A stretch of DNA of 25,544 nt from Planctomycetota bacterium. GTDB lineage: Bacteria > Planctomycetota > Planctomycetia > Pirellulales > Pirellulaceae. The first letter of the stretch is position 1; every line of letters begins with the position of its first letter. Below are positions 8,550 through 15,049 of the stretch, piece after piece. The position numbers and the translations under genes are program-made. The DNA is taken from contig JAPLNJ010000886.1 in the NCBI GenBank assembly GCA_026692885.1, forward strand, positions 1 through 25,544. The letters are read 5' to 3'. The notes under the pieces were generated by a model. That model was not told the DNA's origin and did no database searches. It worked only from the letters and a program-made list of their open reading frames with translations.

Positions 8550-8753
8550 TCAGACAAACCGCGCGACGACCCACAAGATCCCGCCAATCATCAGCATGAA
8601 TCCGCTAATCCAGACGGCGGTCCGAAACGCATGGTGGAGAATCGGGCCCAGCAATTCGTGTCGCGTGGCACCGTACACGAGGCTCACGATCAGGATGATT
8701 GGGATGGCGTGCCAGAGGAGACTCGGCGCTGTGGCAAAGAGGGGCACTGGCAC
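8550..8753 (-). CDS. Small two-helix membrane protein, unknown function
   Basis: A 67-residue frame with two hydrophobic helices, about residues 11-30 (SLLWHAIPIILIVSLVYGA) and 47-65 (AVWISGFMLMIGGILWVVA), joined by a short His/Arg-containing loop (ATRHELLGPILHHAFRTA). The start is GTG 8753-8751 with GGAG at 8761-8764, seven bases upstream on the minus strand, which supports translation. A second in-frame GTG two codons later is possible. I do not recognise a family. The balanced membrane topology and the ribosome binding site make it more likely real than chance. Confidence 0.62.
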   Translation of the reverse strand: MPVPLFATAPSLLWHAIPIILIVSLVYGATRHELLGPILHHAFRTAVWISGFMLMIGGILWVVARFV

Positions 8754-8842
8754 GGGGCATCTCCGATCCTGGGTGGCGGAACCGACTTCCGAAAATCCTA
8801 ATGGGCCTCACTATAGCAGGTCGGCCTCGCGACGGACAAGAC

Positions 8843-8866
8843 TTCGCGTCGCGAATTCGCTATGAT
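8843..8866 (+). promoter_or_regulatory. Possible promoter/operator upstream of the KilA-N gene
   Basis: A 13-base palindrome, TTCGCG-T-CGCGAA (8843-8855), overlaps a second one, GCGAATTCGC (8851-8860), and is followed at once by TATGAT (8861-8866), a good -10 hexamer. The -35 region (around GGACAA, 8834-8839) is weak. This arrangement would suit a repressor site over a promoter driving the KilA-N gene 50 bases downstream. Sequence-only evidence. Confidence 0.3.
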
Positions 8867-8918
8867 CATTTAGCCGGTTTCGCATGGCTTGACAAAGATC
8901 AAATGGAGGGAGGCAGTG

Positions 8919-9740
8919 ATGGCGAAGATCAAGGTGCTGAGCAAAGAGATCACGATTCAGACGCGGCACAAAGAGGACTATATCAGTCTCACCGATATCG
9001 CCCGCTACAAAGACTCTTATGAAACCGATGATCTGATCAGAAACTGGCTGAGAAACCGCAATACGATTGAGTTCCTGGGGATCTGGGAGCAGTTGAACAA
9101 CCCAGATTTTAATCCCGTCGAATTCGATGGGTTTAGAAAACAGGCTGGACTCAACAGTTTCTCCCTGACTCCAAAGCAGTGGATCCAAAAGACGAACGCT
9201 ATCGGTATCGTTTCCAGTGCGTGGCGCTACGGCGGCACCTACGCCCACAAAGACATCGCCTTCGAGTTTGCTTCCTGGATTTCAGTCGAGTTCAAACTTT
9301 ATCTCATCAAGGAATTTCAGCGGCTCAAGGCCGACGAACTCAAGCAACTTGGCTGGGATATTCGGCGCAATCTGGCCAAGATCAACTACCGCATCCACAC
9401 CGACGCGATCAAGGAGAACCTTGTGCCGCCGGAACTGAGCGCGAGCGAAACCGGCCTGGTTTATGCCACGGAGGCGGACGTGCTGAACATGGCGCTCTTC
9501 GGTATGACGGCGAAGGACTGGCGCGCCAAGAATCCGGGCAGGAAAGGCAATCTTCGGGACGATGCGGATGTGTCCCAACTCGTGTGCCTTTCCAACCTGG
9601 AGAACCTGAACGCCTTGTTCATCCGGGAGAACCTACCGCAGGCGGAACGGCTTCGCAAGTTGAATCAGATCGCCATTCACCAAATGAAACTGCTGACGGA
9701 CAACCCAAGCGTCAAACGCCTGGCGGGCAAAGGCAAATAG
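8919..9740 (+). CDS. KilA-N domain protein, phage-like DNA-binding protein
   Basis: A 273-residue protein. Residues about 12-137 match the KilA-N domain (YISLTDIARYKD, DLIRNWLRNRNTIEFLGIWE, WIQKTNAIGIVSS, GGTYAHKDIAFEFASWISVE, FKLYLIKEFQRLK). This predicted DNA-binding module is found in phages, large DNA viruses and bacterial accessory genes. The C-terminal half (YATEADVLNMALFGMTAKDW, RDDADVSQLVCLSNLENLNA) is the region usual in bacterial KilA-N proteins and has no known activity. The frame extends upstream to a TTG at 8889, but ATG 8919 is preceded by GGAGGGAGG (8905-8913), an unusually strong ribosome binding site. The first 180 bases or so count to about 48% GC by hand, against about 67% in a line of neighbouring pyrF, which suggests horizontal acquisition. 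It has no phage genes beside it. A nested palindrome lies 20 bases past its stop. Confidence 0.9.
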   Translation: MAKIKVLSKEITIQTRHKEDYISLTDIARYKDSYETDDLIRNWLRNRNTIEFLGIWEQLNNPDFNPVEFDGFRKQAGLNSFSLTPKQWIQKTNAIGIVSSAWRYGGTYAHKDIAFEFASWISVEFKLYLIKEFQRLKADELKQLGWDIRRNLAKINYRIHTDAIKENLVPPELSASETGLVYATEADVLNMALFGMTAKDWRAKNPGRKGNLRDDADVSQLVCLSNLENLNALFIRENLPQAERLRKLNQIAIHQMKLLTDNPSVKRLAGKGK

Positions 9741-9760
9741 TGGCTCAAAGGGAAGATGTG

Positions 9761-9867
9761 TATACTGCCCGCGGGCAGGTTTGTCCCTTCGTAGAGCGGA
9801 ATTTATTCCGCTCTTCACTGAACGGATTGAAATCCGTTCTACGACCAAGCTGCCCGCGGGCAGTATA
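9761..9867. repeat. Nested palindromic element: outer 18-bp inverted repeat
   Basis: Arms 9761-9778 (TATACTGCCCGCGGGCAG) and 9850-9867 are perfect reverse complements over 18 bases. Each arm contains the self-palindrome CTGCCCGCGGGCAG. The 71-base interior contains a complete element of a different hairpin type (9789-9844). This looks like one palindromic element inserted into, or assembled with, another. It fills the gap between the KilA-N gene and pyrF. Confidence 0.85.
9789..9844. repeat. TCGTAG double-hairpin element, copy A
   Basis: The outer arms are TCGTAG (9789-9794) and CTACGA (9839-9844). Hairpin 1 is AGAGCGGAAT-TT-ATTCCGCTCT (9793-9814). Hairpin 2 is GAACGGATT-GA-AATCCGTTC (9820-9839). 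The pattern of outer arm, hairpin with ATTTAT centre, spacer, hairpin with a TGAA-containing centre, outer arm is the same as at 11264-11346, although the stem sequences differ. Confidence 0.85.
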
Positions 9868-9919
9868 ACACGGCGCTGCGCCCAATTATTACCATGGTCA
9901 GAATTCCGGAGTCTCGCTC

Positions 9920-11137
9920 ATGAATCATTTTGCTGATCGGCTGATCGCCGCTGTCCGTCGTTGTCAAAACCCGGTGCTGGTGGGCCTGGACCCGCGTGCC
10001 GAGAGTCTGCCCCAAGGCCTGCGCGTGGACAACCCGCGCAACTACACCGCAGTGGCCGATGCCTATCGGCGATTTTGTCAGGGCGTCATCGACGTGGTGG
10101 CCTCGCTGGTTCCCATCGTCAAGCCCCAGGCCGCGTTCTTCGAGGAGCTTGGACCGGCGGGCATGGCCGCCTTGGGCGACGTGATTCGGTACGCCCGTGA
10201 TAAGGGCCTGCTCGTCATCCTGGACGGCAAACGCAACGACATCGGTTCGACCGCCACGGCGTATGCCCAAGGCTACTTGGGCGATGCCTCCGACTGCCCC
10301 TGGGCCGCGGACTCGCTGACCGTCAGCCCATACCTGGGAGACGACAGCCTGGAGCCGTTCGTGAAAGTCGCCCAACAGCGCGGGGCCGGGATCTTTGTGC
10401 TGGTGAAGACTTCGAATCCAGGCGGCAAGTTGTTCCAAGACCTGGTGGCCGACGGTCGTCCGCTGTTCCAGCACGTGGCGGCACTTGTGGAAAATCTAGC
10501 GCTGCAAACCATCGGTCGAGGTGGCTATGGAGCGGTGGGAGCTGTCGTGGGGGCGACGTATCCCGAAGAACTGACCCAGTTGCGGGCCGGGATGCCGCAC
10601 ACTTGGTTCTTGGTGCCCGGATTCGGTGCCCAACAGGGCACAGCCGCCGACGTCGCCGACGCCTTCGATCCGGCGGGACTGGGTGCCGTGATCAATAACT
10701 CGCGCAACATTATCTTCGCCCACTCGCGTCCGGAATACAAAACGACCTTTGGCGATGCCCGCTGGCAGGCAGCCGTCGAAGCCGACGGTGAACAGCCGTT
10801 GCGGTCGAACGAAGCTCGACTGGTTCAACTGACCTTGCTGGAAGTCGCCGACGCCCAGCGGGATGGAGTAGCCGTCCGATCGTGCGCGACTGGTGATTTG
10901 GCAGAGAATGAGATCATCGCCGGGGAGATCCACAAGGACCAGCGCCGGTCGACGCTTTCCGAGCACCAAATCGGTCTGCGGAAAGGGGATGACGACGACT
11001 TCACCGGCTACAGGTTTGCCCACGCTTGGTCCTCGTCGGAGCTACTCCAGTCCTTGGCTAAAGCCGACTTGCTCAACGCGAGTCCGTCAAACCGCTGTTC
11101 CTCAGCTTTGTTCCTCAGCAACACCACGAACTCGTAA
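9920..11137 (+). CDS. pyrF: Orotidine 5'-phosphate decarboxylase with an aberrant C-terminal extension
   Basis: Decarboxylates OMP to UMP, the last step of de novo pyrimidine synthesis, in the cytosol. Residues 1-291 match the longer, mycobacterial-type PyrF: VGLDPR (21-26), the catalytic DGKRNDI (Asp102, Lys104, Asp107), TVSPYLGDDSLEPF (134-147), KTSNPGG (163-169), VVGATYPEEL and VPGFGAQQG. The start is ATG 9920 with GGAG at 9908-9911. The enzyme would normally end about ten residues after RWQAAVEADG. Here no stop follows and the frame runs on for another 114 residues that are simply the antisense of the convergent toxin and antitoxin genes. The native C-terminal helix therefore seems to have been cut and replaced around 10780-10795. 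Whether the chimera is active is not known. All catalytic residues are kept and pyrF is usually important for growth, so I expect it to be functional. Confidence 0.92.
   Translation: MNHFADRLIAAVRRCQNPVLVGLDPRAESLPQGLRVDNPRNYTAVADAYRRFCQGVIDVVASLVPIVKPQAAFFEELGPAGMAALGDVIRYARDKGLLVILDGKRNDIGSTATAYAQGYLGDASDCPWAADSLTVSPYLGDDSLEPFVKVAQQRGAGIFVLVKTSNPGGKLFQDLVADGRPLFQHVAALVENLALQTIGRGGYGAVGAVVGATYPEELTQLRAGMPHTWFLVPGFGAQQGTAADVADAFDPAGLGAVINNSRNIIFAHSRPEYKTTFGDARWQAAVEADGEQPLRSNEARLVQLTLLEVADAQRDGVAVRSCATGDLAENEIIAGEIHKDQRRSTLSEHQIGLRKGDDDDFTGYRFAHAWSSSELLQSLAKADLLNASPSNRCSSALFLSNTTNS
10496..11023 (-). CDS. PemK/MazF-type toxin, C-terminus replaced by antisense pyrF sequence
   Basis: An endoribonuclease-type toxin of the MazF/PemK superfamily. 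The recognisable part is residues 1-80: GEVVVIPFPQTDL (7-19), KRRPALVLVD (23-32), ILCQITSRARSDGYSIPL (39-56) and LNQSSFVRPQRLFTV (66-80). Family members are about 110-120 residues and end with a KLGxL-type strand and a final helix. Here the frame crosses at about 10790 into sequence that is antisense to pyrF codons and does not stop until 10496, giving 175 residues. The last third of the toxin fold is therefore missing and the tail is non-homologous. The start is GTG 11023-11021, overlapping the antitoxin's 3' end by 16 bases, the usual translational coupling. It may be inactive, or the foreign tail may substitute. Domain call firm, function doubtful. Confidence 0.75.
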   Translation of the reverse strand: MGKPVAGEVVVIPFPQTDLVLGKRRPALVLVDLPGDDLILCQITSRARSDGYSIPLGVGDFQQGQLNQSSFVRPQRLFTVGFDGCLPAGIAKGRFVFRTRVGEDNVARVIDHGTQSRRIEGVGDVGGCALLGTESGHQEPSVRHPGPQLGQFFGIRRPHDSSHRSIATSTDGLQR

Positions 11138-11202
11138 ACCTCGCGTTGCAAGGCTTCGGGAAGTGCCGAAATCTCTCTTTCGATCAACTCTTGCGTGCTC
11201 AT
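11008..11202 (-). CDS. DUF2281-like antitoxin of the PemK/MazF-type pair
   Basis: A 64-residue acidic helical protein beginning STQELIEREISALPEALQRE and then VYEFVVLLRNKAEE, the typical opening of DUF2281-like antitoxins, with a short disordered acidic tail (SSSDEDQAWANL) that would wrap the toxin. The start is ATG 11202-11200. A longer frame to 11316 exists but would translate the hairpin repeat, so it is rejected. It precedes and overlaps the toxin gene, the normal antitoxin-first order. If the toxin is dead, the antitoxin may be a relic kept by its overlap with the pyrF reading frame. Its ribosome binding site is weak. Confidence 0.72.
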   Translation of the reverse strand: MSTQELIEREISALPEALQREVYEFVVLLRNKAEEQRFDGLALSKSALAKDWSSSDEDQAWANL

Positions 11203-11263
11203 GCCTTGATTCTCACATAACGCCACTTGGCTGTAAAGAACCAGCGCGGGCTCCAGCGTGGGC

Positions 11264-11346
11264 TCGTAGTGACCGCATTTATGCGGTTGGAGTGCGGGGA
11301 AATCAGCATGTTGCACGCCCCGACCCGATGAATCGGGTCACTACGA
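11264..11346. repeat. TCGTAG double-hairpin element, copy B
   Basis: The outer arms TCGTAGTGACC (11264-11274) and GGTCACTACGA (11336-11346) pair perfectly over 11 bases. Hairpin 1 is ACCGCAT-TT-ATGCGGT (11272-11287). Hairpin 2 is GACCCGAT-GA-ATCGGGTC (11322-11339). Between them is a 34-base spacer with a further weak pairing (GTGCGGGG/GCACGCCCC, imperfect). It lies in the gap between the M16 protease stop and the antitoxin start, so it sits just upstream of the toxin-antitoxin pair. Confidence 0.85.
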
Positions 11347-11365
11347 ACGAAGTCAGACAGTCGAA

Positions 11366-12601
11366 CTACAAAAGTGGTAGCTCTTTCAGCGGCCCCACGG
11401 CGACGGTCGTGTTGACCGTCAGCGGGTACCGCTCCAACACCGCGGCGATGTCTGCGGGGGTGACCGCTTCGTACGAGCGGACGACCTCGCGGACCGTCCG
11501 GTACTGTCGCCGCTGGATCCAGTTGTTGCCGACGGAGAACAACCGGTTGGCAGGACGTTCGGCCTGCAACACGATGTGGGAACGGAGCTTGCTCGTGGCC
11601 TGCGCCAACTCGGCTGCGGTGACACCGTCGGCGTGGGCCTGGCGGAGGATCTGGTCGATCGACTCCAAGTTGTCCGGTGTGTCTTCGGGATCGCAGCAGA
11701 GATAAGTCATGAAGATGCCGGCGCCTTGGTAGTCGCAGGTCTCCATCACCGCGCACTCGGCCAACCCGCGGTCGAACAACTCCCAGTACAGGCGACTGCC
11801 GCTGGAGTCACCCAGGATGGTCGCCAGCAGTCGGGCGGCGTAACGAGCTTCGTCGGCCGAACCCGGCGCGTTGGCAAGTTGGATCACGTATTGCTGCGTG
11901 GCCGTGTCCTTGTGAATTACCTGGGCCCCGCGGTGTGGCAGCGCGGGTGGCGTCAGACGCGGCGCCTCGAACGGCTCCCAAGCACCGCAGTACAACTCCA
12001 GCAGCGAGATCAACCGCTCGAAGTTCACATGACCCGAGGCGACCAGGGCAATGTTGCGCGGGCTATACCGCTGCCGGAAGTAGGCCAACATTCGGTCCCG
12101 CGTCAGCGCGCTGACGCTGGCCGTCGTCCCGAGTATACTGCGGCCCAGCGGGTGCGAACCGAAGTGCAACGCCATGCACTTCTCATGCGCCCCGAACGGC
12201 GGCTGATCCTCGTACTTGGCAATCTCTTCCAGGATGACCTTCTTTTCCATCTCGAAGTCATCCTCGCGCAGGGCCGGGCGCAGGATGTCGCTCAACAGCT
12301 CGAGCGCCCGGTCTTGGAATTCCGGTAGGAAGGCCGCGTAGTAGACGGTCTGCTCTTCGCTGGTGAAGGCGTTCGAGTGCGAGCCGATTTCGTCCAACTC
12401 GCGGTTCACGTCCGCCGCGCTACGCCGGGCCGTGCCTTTGAACACCATGTGTTCTAGAAAATGGCTGACGCCGTGGTTGTCGTCTTGTTCGTCCCGCGAG
12501 CCGGTCTTGACGAAGAACCCCAACGCTGTCGAGTACGCCTTGGGGTTGCACTCGGCGACGATTTCCAGACCGTTCGCGAGTGTGTGTTCACGAAATTCCA
12601 A
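11366..12601 (-). CDS. Active M16 family zinc metalloprotease subunit
   Basis: A 411-residue M16 (pitrilysin/MPP-like) peptidase. The inverted zinc motif HFLEH is intact (His47, Glu50, His51), and the distal zinc ligand lies in VILEEIAKYED (Glu125 or Glu126). FVKTGSRDE and FKGTARRSAADVNRELDEIG are family hallmarks. M16B enzymes of this length work as heterodimers with a non-catalytic partner, here the overlapping upstream gene. The likely role is degrading short unfolded peptides. No signal peptide is seen, so it is probably cytosolic. The start is TTG 12601-12599: a GGAGG (12608-12612 on the complement) lies six bases upstream inside the end of the previous gene, and no in-frame ATG or GTG is close. 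A 14-base overlap with that gene implies coupled translation. Confidence 0.93.
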   Translation of the reverse strand: MEFREHTLANGLEIVAECNPKAYSTALGFFVKTGSRDEQDDNHGVSHFLEHMVFKGTARRSAADVNRELDEIGSHSNAFTSEEQTVYYAAFLPEFQDRALELLSDILRPALREDDFEMEKKVILEEIAKYEDQPPFGAHEKCMALHFGSHPLGRSILGTTASVSALTRDRMLAYFRQRYSPRNIALVASGHVNFERLISLLELYCGAWEPFEAPRLTPPALPHRGAQVIHKDTATQQYVIQLANAPGSADEARYAARLLATILGDSSGSRLYWELFDRGLAECAVMETCDYQGAGIFMTYLCCDPEDTPDNLESIDQILRQAHADGVTAAELAQATSKLRSHIVLQAERPANRLFSVGNNWIQRRQYRTVREVVRSYEAVTPADIAAVLERYPLTVNTTVAVGPLKELPLL

Positions 12602-13832
12602 GGCGAGCCTCCAATTCTTTGGCGCCTAGCGTCACAATCGTGAAATCACGCGGCGGGTTGGCGGCCAGATAGCGATTGATACTGTCACAGCTCAGAGCAT
12701 CGATGATGGCGCCCAGCTCGTCCAGCGTCTGCACTCGCTCCAGGTGATACCAATCGGCCGCCAGCGAACTGCTGCGGGCCGAACTGGACTCCTGCTGCAT
12801 GATCAGACTGCTCTTGATTTTGGCCTTCAGACGGTCCAACTCGTCGGCCTCGATACCGCGGCCCAGACGCACCAACTCGGCCAGCAAGACCTGCAGCGTT
12901 TCCTGTGCTCGCTCGGTGGTCGTCCCGGCGTAGCAAAACACGCTACCCCGATCGCGCAGCGAATGACAAGTCGCAGAGACCGCGTAACACAGGCCCCGCT
13001 TCTCCCGCACTTCGGTGAACAACCGCGAACTCATGCCGTCACTCAACACACCCACGGCGCCGCGTGCCTGAAAGTAGTCGGGGTGCGCGTAGGGCACACT
13101 GGGAAAGGCGACGCCGATGTGCGTCTGATTGGAATCGTGCGGCAGATGCCTCAGCCGATCCTCACACGGCTGTTCCACCAGCTCCGGCAAGGGCTGGCTG
13201 GGCCAGTCGGCAAACAGGCTTCCCACGTGATCACACAGACGCGGCCAGTCGAGCTTGCCAGCCACGCTAAGGATCGCGACGTCGGGCCGGTAGTTCTGCT
13301 GCAGGAAACGCTGCAGGTCCGCGGGCTGGAGCCGTTCCACGGCCTCATAGGTACCTTGCGGCGGCCGGCCGAAAGGATCGCCGTACACCAGTCGCCGCAG
13401 TTCCTGGAAGACTTTCTGGGCCAGATCGTCTTCCATCGAACGGATCTCCTGCAGACAGACCTGCCGCGCGTCTTCGAATTGGTCCGCAGGCAGCAGGGGG
13501 CGGCGGACGACATCGGCGTAGATCGCCAGCGTCTCGTGCAGACTCTCGGCCGGCATCGCTCCGCCGAAATGCGCGTGCGCGTTGGCCACCGACGCCGAGG
13601 TATCGGCCCCCAGCAGTTCCAAGTCGGTGACGAACTGCCGGCTGTCGCGCGCGCCGCAGCCGCGTTGCACCATTTCGCTGGCGAAGTTGCTGAGACCGGC
13701 CAAATCGGCTGGATCGCGACTGCTGCCGGCGGGTAATAACAACGAGAAGGCTGCTGATTCGAGCCATTCCATTTGCTCGGCCAGCAGCACCAGGCCGTTT
13801 TCGAATTGCTGGGTATAAATGATTTGTGTCAC
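12588..13832 (-). CDS. M16 family peptidase-like protein, non-catalytic subunit
   Basis: A 414-residue M16-fold protein whose zinc site is destroyed: the position aligned with HFLEH reads NFASE (49-53), so both histidines and the glutamate base are lost. It keeps the C-terminal substrate-binding Arg/Tyr signature of the partner subunit (SSRLFTEVREKRGLCYAVSA). That is the division of labour known for heterodimeric M16B peptidases: one subunit with zinc, one with the Arg-Tyr pair. The start is GTG 13832-13830; TAGGT just upstream is a weak ribosome binding site, and the gene begins 21 bases after the GNAT gene's stop. Its 3' end overlaps the catalytic subunit gene. Very probably an obligate partner of that protein. 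Confidence 0.92.
   Translation of the reverse strand: MTQIIYTQQFENGLVLLAEQMEWLESAAFSLLLPAGSSRDPADLAGLSNFASEMVQRGCGARDSRQFVTDLELLGADTSASVANAHAHFGGAMPAESLHETLAIYADVVRRPLLPADQFEDARQVCLQEIRSMEDDLAQKVFQELRRLVYGDPFGRPPQGTYEAVERLQPADLQRFLQQNYRPDVAILSVAGKLDWPRLCDHVGSLFADWPSQPLPELVEQPCEDRLRHLPHDSNQTHIGVAFPSVPYAHPDYFQARGAVGVLSDGMSSRLFTEVREKRGLCYAVSATCHSLRDRGSVFCYAGTTTERAQETLQVLLAELVRLGRGIEADELDRLKAKIKSSLIMQQESSSARSSSLAADWYHLERVQTLDELGAIIDALSCDSINRYLAANPPRDFTIVTLGAKELEARLGIS
12608..12612 (-). promoter_or_regulatory. Ribosome binding site that fixes a TTG start
   Basis: GGAGG on the minus strand, within the last codons of the upstream M16 gene, is six bases before TTG 12601. It is the main evidence for the TTG start of the active M16 subunit and for translational coupling of the pair. 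Confidence 0.7.
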
Positions 13833-13853
13833 ACCTAGAACGTACCGACTTCC

Positions 13854-14414
13854 TCAAGCGTACGCAACCTCTGCTGTCCGATAGACGATCCGCAGGTGGC
13901 GAAAGCCCAGGCGACGGTACAAGCGAATGGCCCCGTTGTTCTTGGCCGTGACCTCCAGCGTGACGCGTCGCAACCGTGCCTGGCGGAAGCCCAGTAACGC
14001 CCGATGGATCAAGCACGTCCCCATCCCTCGCCCCCGGTGGCCGGGCACGATCCCCACGTTCTGCACGGACCCCTGGCCGTTCGAATTCTCGATACCCTGG
14101 ATCGTACCGCAGAACTCCGCCTGCCGATCACCGCCTTCGCCGTACTGCAGCAGCCACGTCGCACCCGCCAGGAATCCATCCCGCTGGGTGATGTCGCGCA
14201 TCAACCGCAGACAGCCCTCAAAGTCGCTCAAGCACGGAAAGACATGCGCGTCGAGTTCGTGGCGGAAGCAGCGGTACTTGGTTTCCGCGTGGACCTCCAA
14301 CAGCGAATCCTTCCACGGCACGAGCGTGTAGCCAGGCGGCAGCCGCGGCTCAGGAAACAGCGGCTGCTCCAGATCGAGTTCCATGCGGTAGCGTTTGAAG
14401 TACACCAGACTCAT
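13854..14414 (-). CDS. GNAT family N-acetyltransferase
   Basis: A 186-residue GNAT. The acetyl-CoA site is VQNVGIVPGHRGRGMGTCLI (about residues 117-136), with the R/QxxGxG/A pattern as RGRGMG. It is followed by VTLEVTAKNNGAIRLYRRLG (about 151-170), typical of motif B. The N-terminal 100 residues (YFKRYRMELDL, TKYRCFRHELDAHVFPCL) are a family-specific substrate region that I cannot assign. It transfers acetyl from acetyl-CoA to an unknown amine. The start is ATG 14414-14412. It is directly upstream of the two M16 genes and probably in their operon. It is not closely similar to the GNAT domain at the right end of the window. Confidence 0.88.
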   Translation of the reverse strand: MSLVYFKRYRMELDLEQPLFPEPRLPPGYTLVPWKDSLLEVHAETKYRCFRHELDAHVFPCLSDFEGCLRLMRDITQRDGFLAGATWLLQYGEGGDRQAEFCGTIQGIENSNGQGSVQNVGIVPGHRGRGMGTCLIHRALLGFRQARLRRVTLEVTAKNNGAIRLYRRLGFRHLRIVYRTAEVAYA

Positions 14415-14515
14415 TGTTGCGTGTTCCGGAAGTCCCGGGGCTGCCCATTTCCGCGTGAAGTCATCTTACCGCAGCCGAAGTCTGCAACCAAGCCGACGAG
14501 CGGCTTCGGAAGCGG

Positions 14516-15031
14516 TCAAGGCAGGTTCGACAGGACGACTATCAGCACGTTAGCCACGATTCCGAGGCTGGTCAGCACGACGGAAATAATACCGATCACC
14601 ATCCCCGCCTGCGTCATGCTTTGTCCGGCGGGATCCATCGTACCGGCACGGATGGCCTTCAGATCGGAGGCGCCCATGACCCAGGCGACGATGCCCAACG
14701 GCATGCAACAAAGCAAGCCCGCGATGCCGACGGTCAGAATCATGCCCCCGCGATGCGGCTGCCTGTAAGAACTGACGGGAGTCTGTGGAACCGAGGGCGC
14801 GGCGTAAGGATTAGTGATCTGATCAGGCCGATCGGCGAACGGATTCGAGGAGGCGGCGGGTTGCAGGAAGTCGGGAACGGGTTGGAGTAGCGGGATGGCG
14901 GACGCGTCACTTTCGGCTGCCGGAACGGCCACGACCGTACCGCACTTGGGACACCGGGCCATCTTCCCCGCATGTTCGTCGGCGACGCGTAGCGTCTGTC
15001 CACACCCGGTGCAAGACATTTCAATCGGCAT
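14516..15031 (-). CDS. Zinc-ribbon membrane protein with DUF4190-like domain
   Basis: 171 residues in three parts. Residues 5-31 form a zinc ribbon, CxxC-x16-CxxC (Cys7, Cys10, Cys27, Cys30). Residues 40-92 are a Pro/Ser/Ala-rich linker. Residues 95-171 contain two hydrophobic helices (MILTVGIAGLLCCMPLGIV and MVIGIISVVLTSLGIVANVL) separated by a conserved-looking DLKAIRAGTMDPAGQSMT loop, matching the DUF4190 two-helix domain. The ribbon would face the cytosol. Function unknown. The start ATG 15031 is preceded by AAAGGGAA. It lies 18 bases behind the HerA-like gene and is likely co-transcribed with it. An internal ATG (Met5) is possible but would cut into the ribbon. Confidence 0.85.
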   Translation of the reverse strand: MPIEMSCTGCGQTLRVADEHAGKMARCPKCGTVVAVPAAESDASAIPLLQPVPDFLQPAASSNPFADRPDQITNPYAAPSVPQTPVSSYRQPHRGGMILTVGIAGLLCCMPLGIVAWVMGASDLKAIRAGTMDPAGQSMTQAGMVIGIISVVLTSLGIVANVLIVVLSNLP

Positions 15032-15049
15032 TTGCGTATTCCCTTTCTC

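Noticed and set aside
8887..8894. TTGACA-like -35 box before the KilA-N gene
   Set aside because: Its matching -10 position would fall on the ribosome binding site and start codon, so it cannot drive a translatable transcript of this gene. The TTG there is also a poor start.
11203..11316. N-terminal extension of the antitoxin to 11316
   Set aside because: It would translate half of the double-hairpin repeat; the ATG at 11202 gives the family's normal start and length.
9761..11346. CRISPR array or integron attachment sites
   Set aside because: The palindromes are not regularly spaced direct repeats with unique spacers, and no cas or integrase gene is present.
14490..14506. Hairpin AAGCCG/CGGCTT as terminator of the zinc-ribbon gene
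   Set aside because: The stem is only 6 bp and no T-run follows on the minus strand, so it does not support a terminator.
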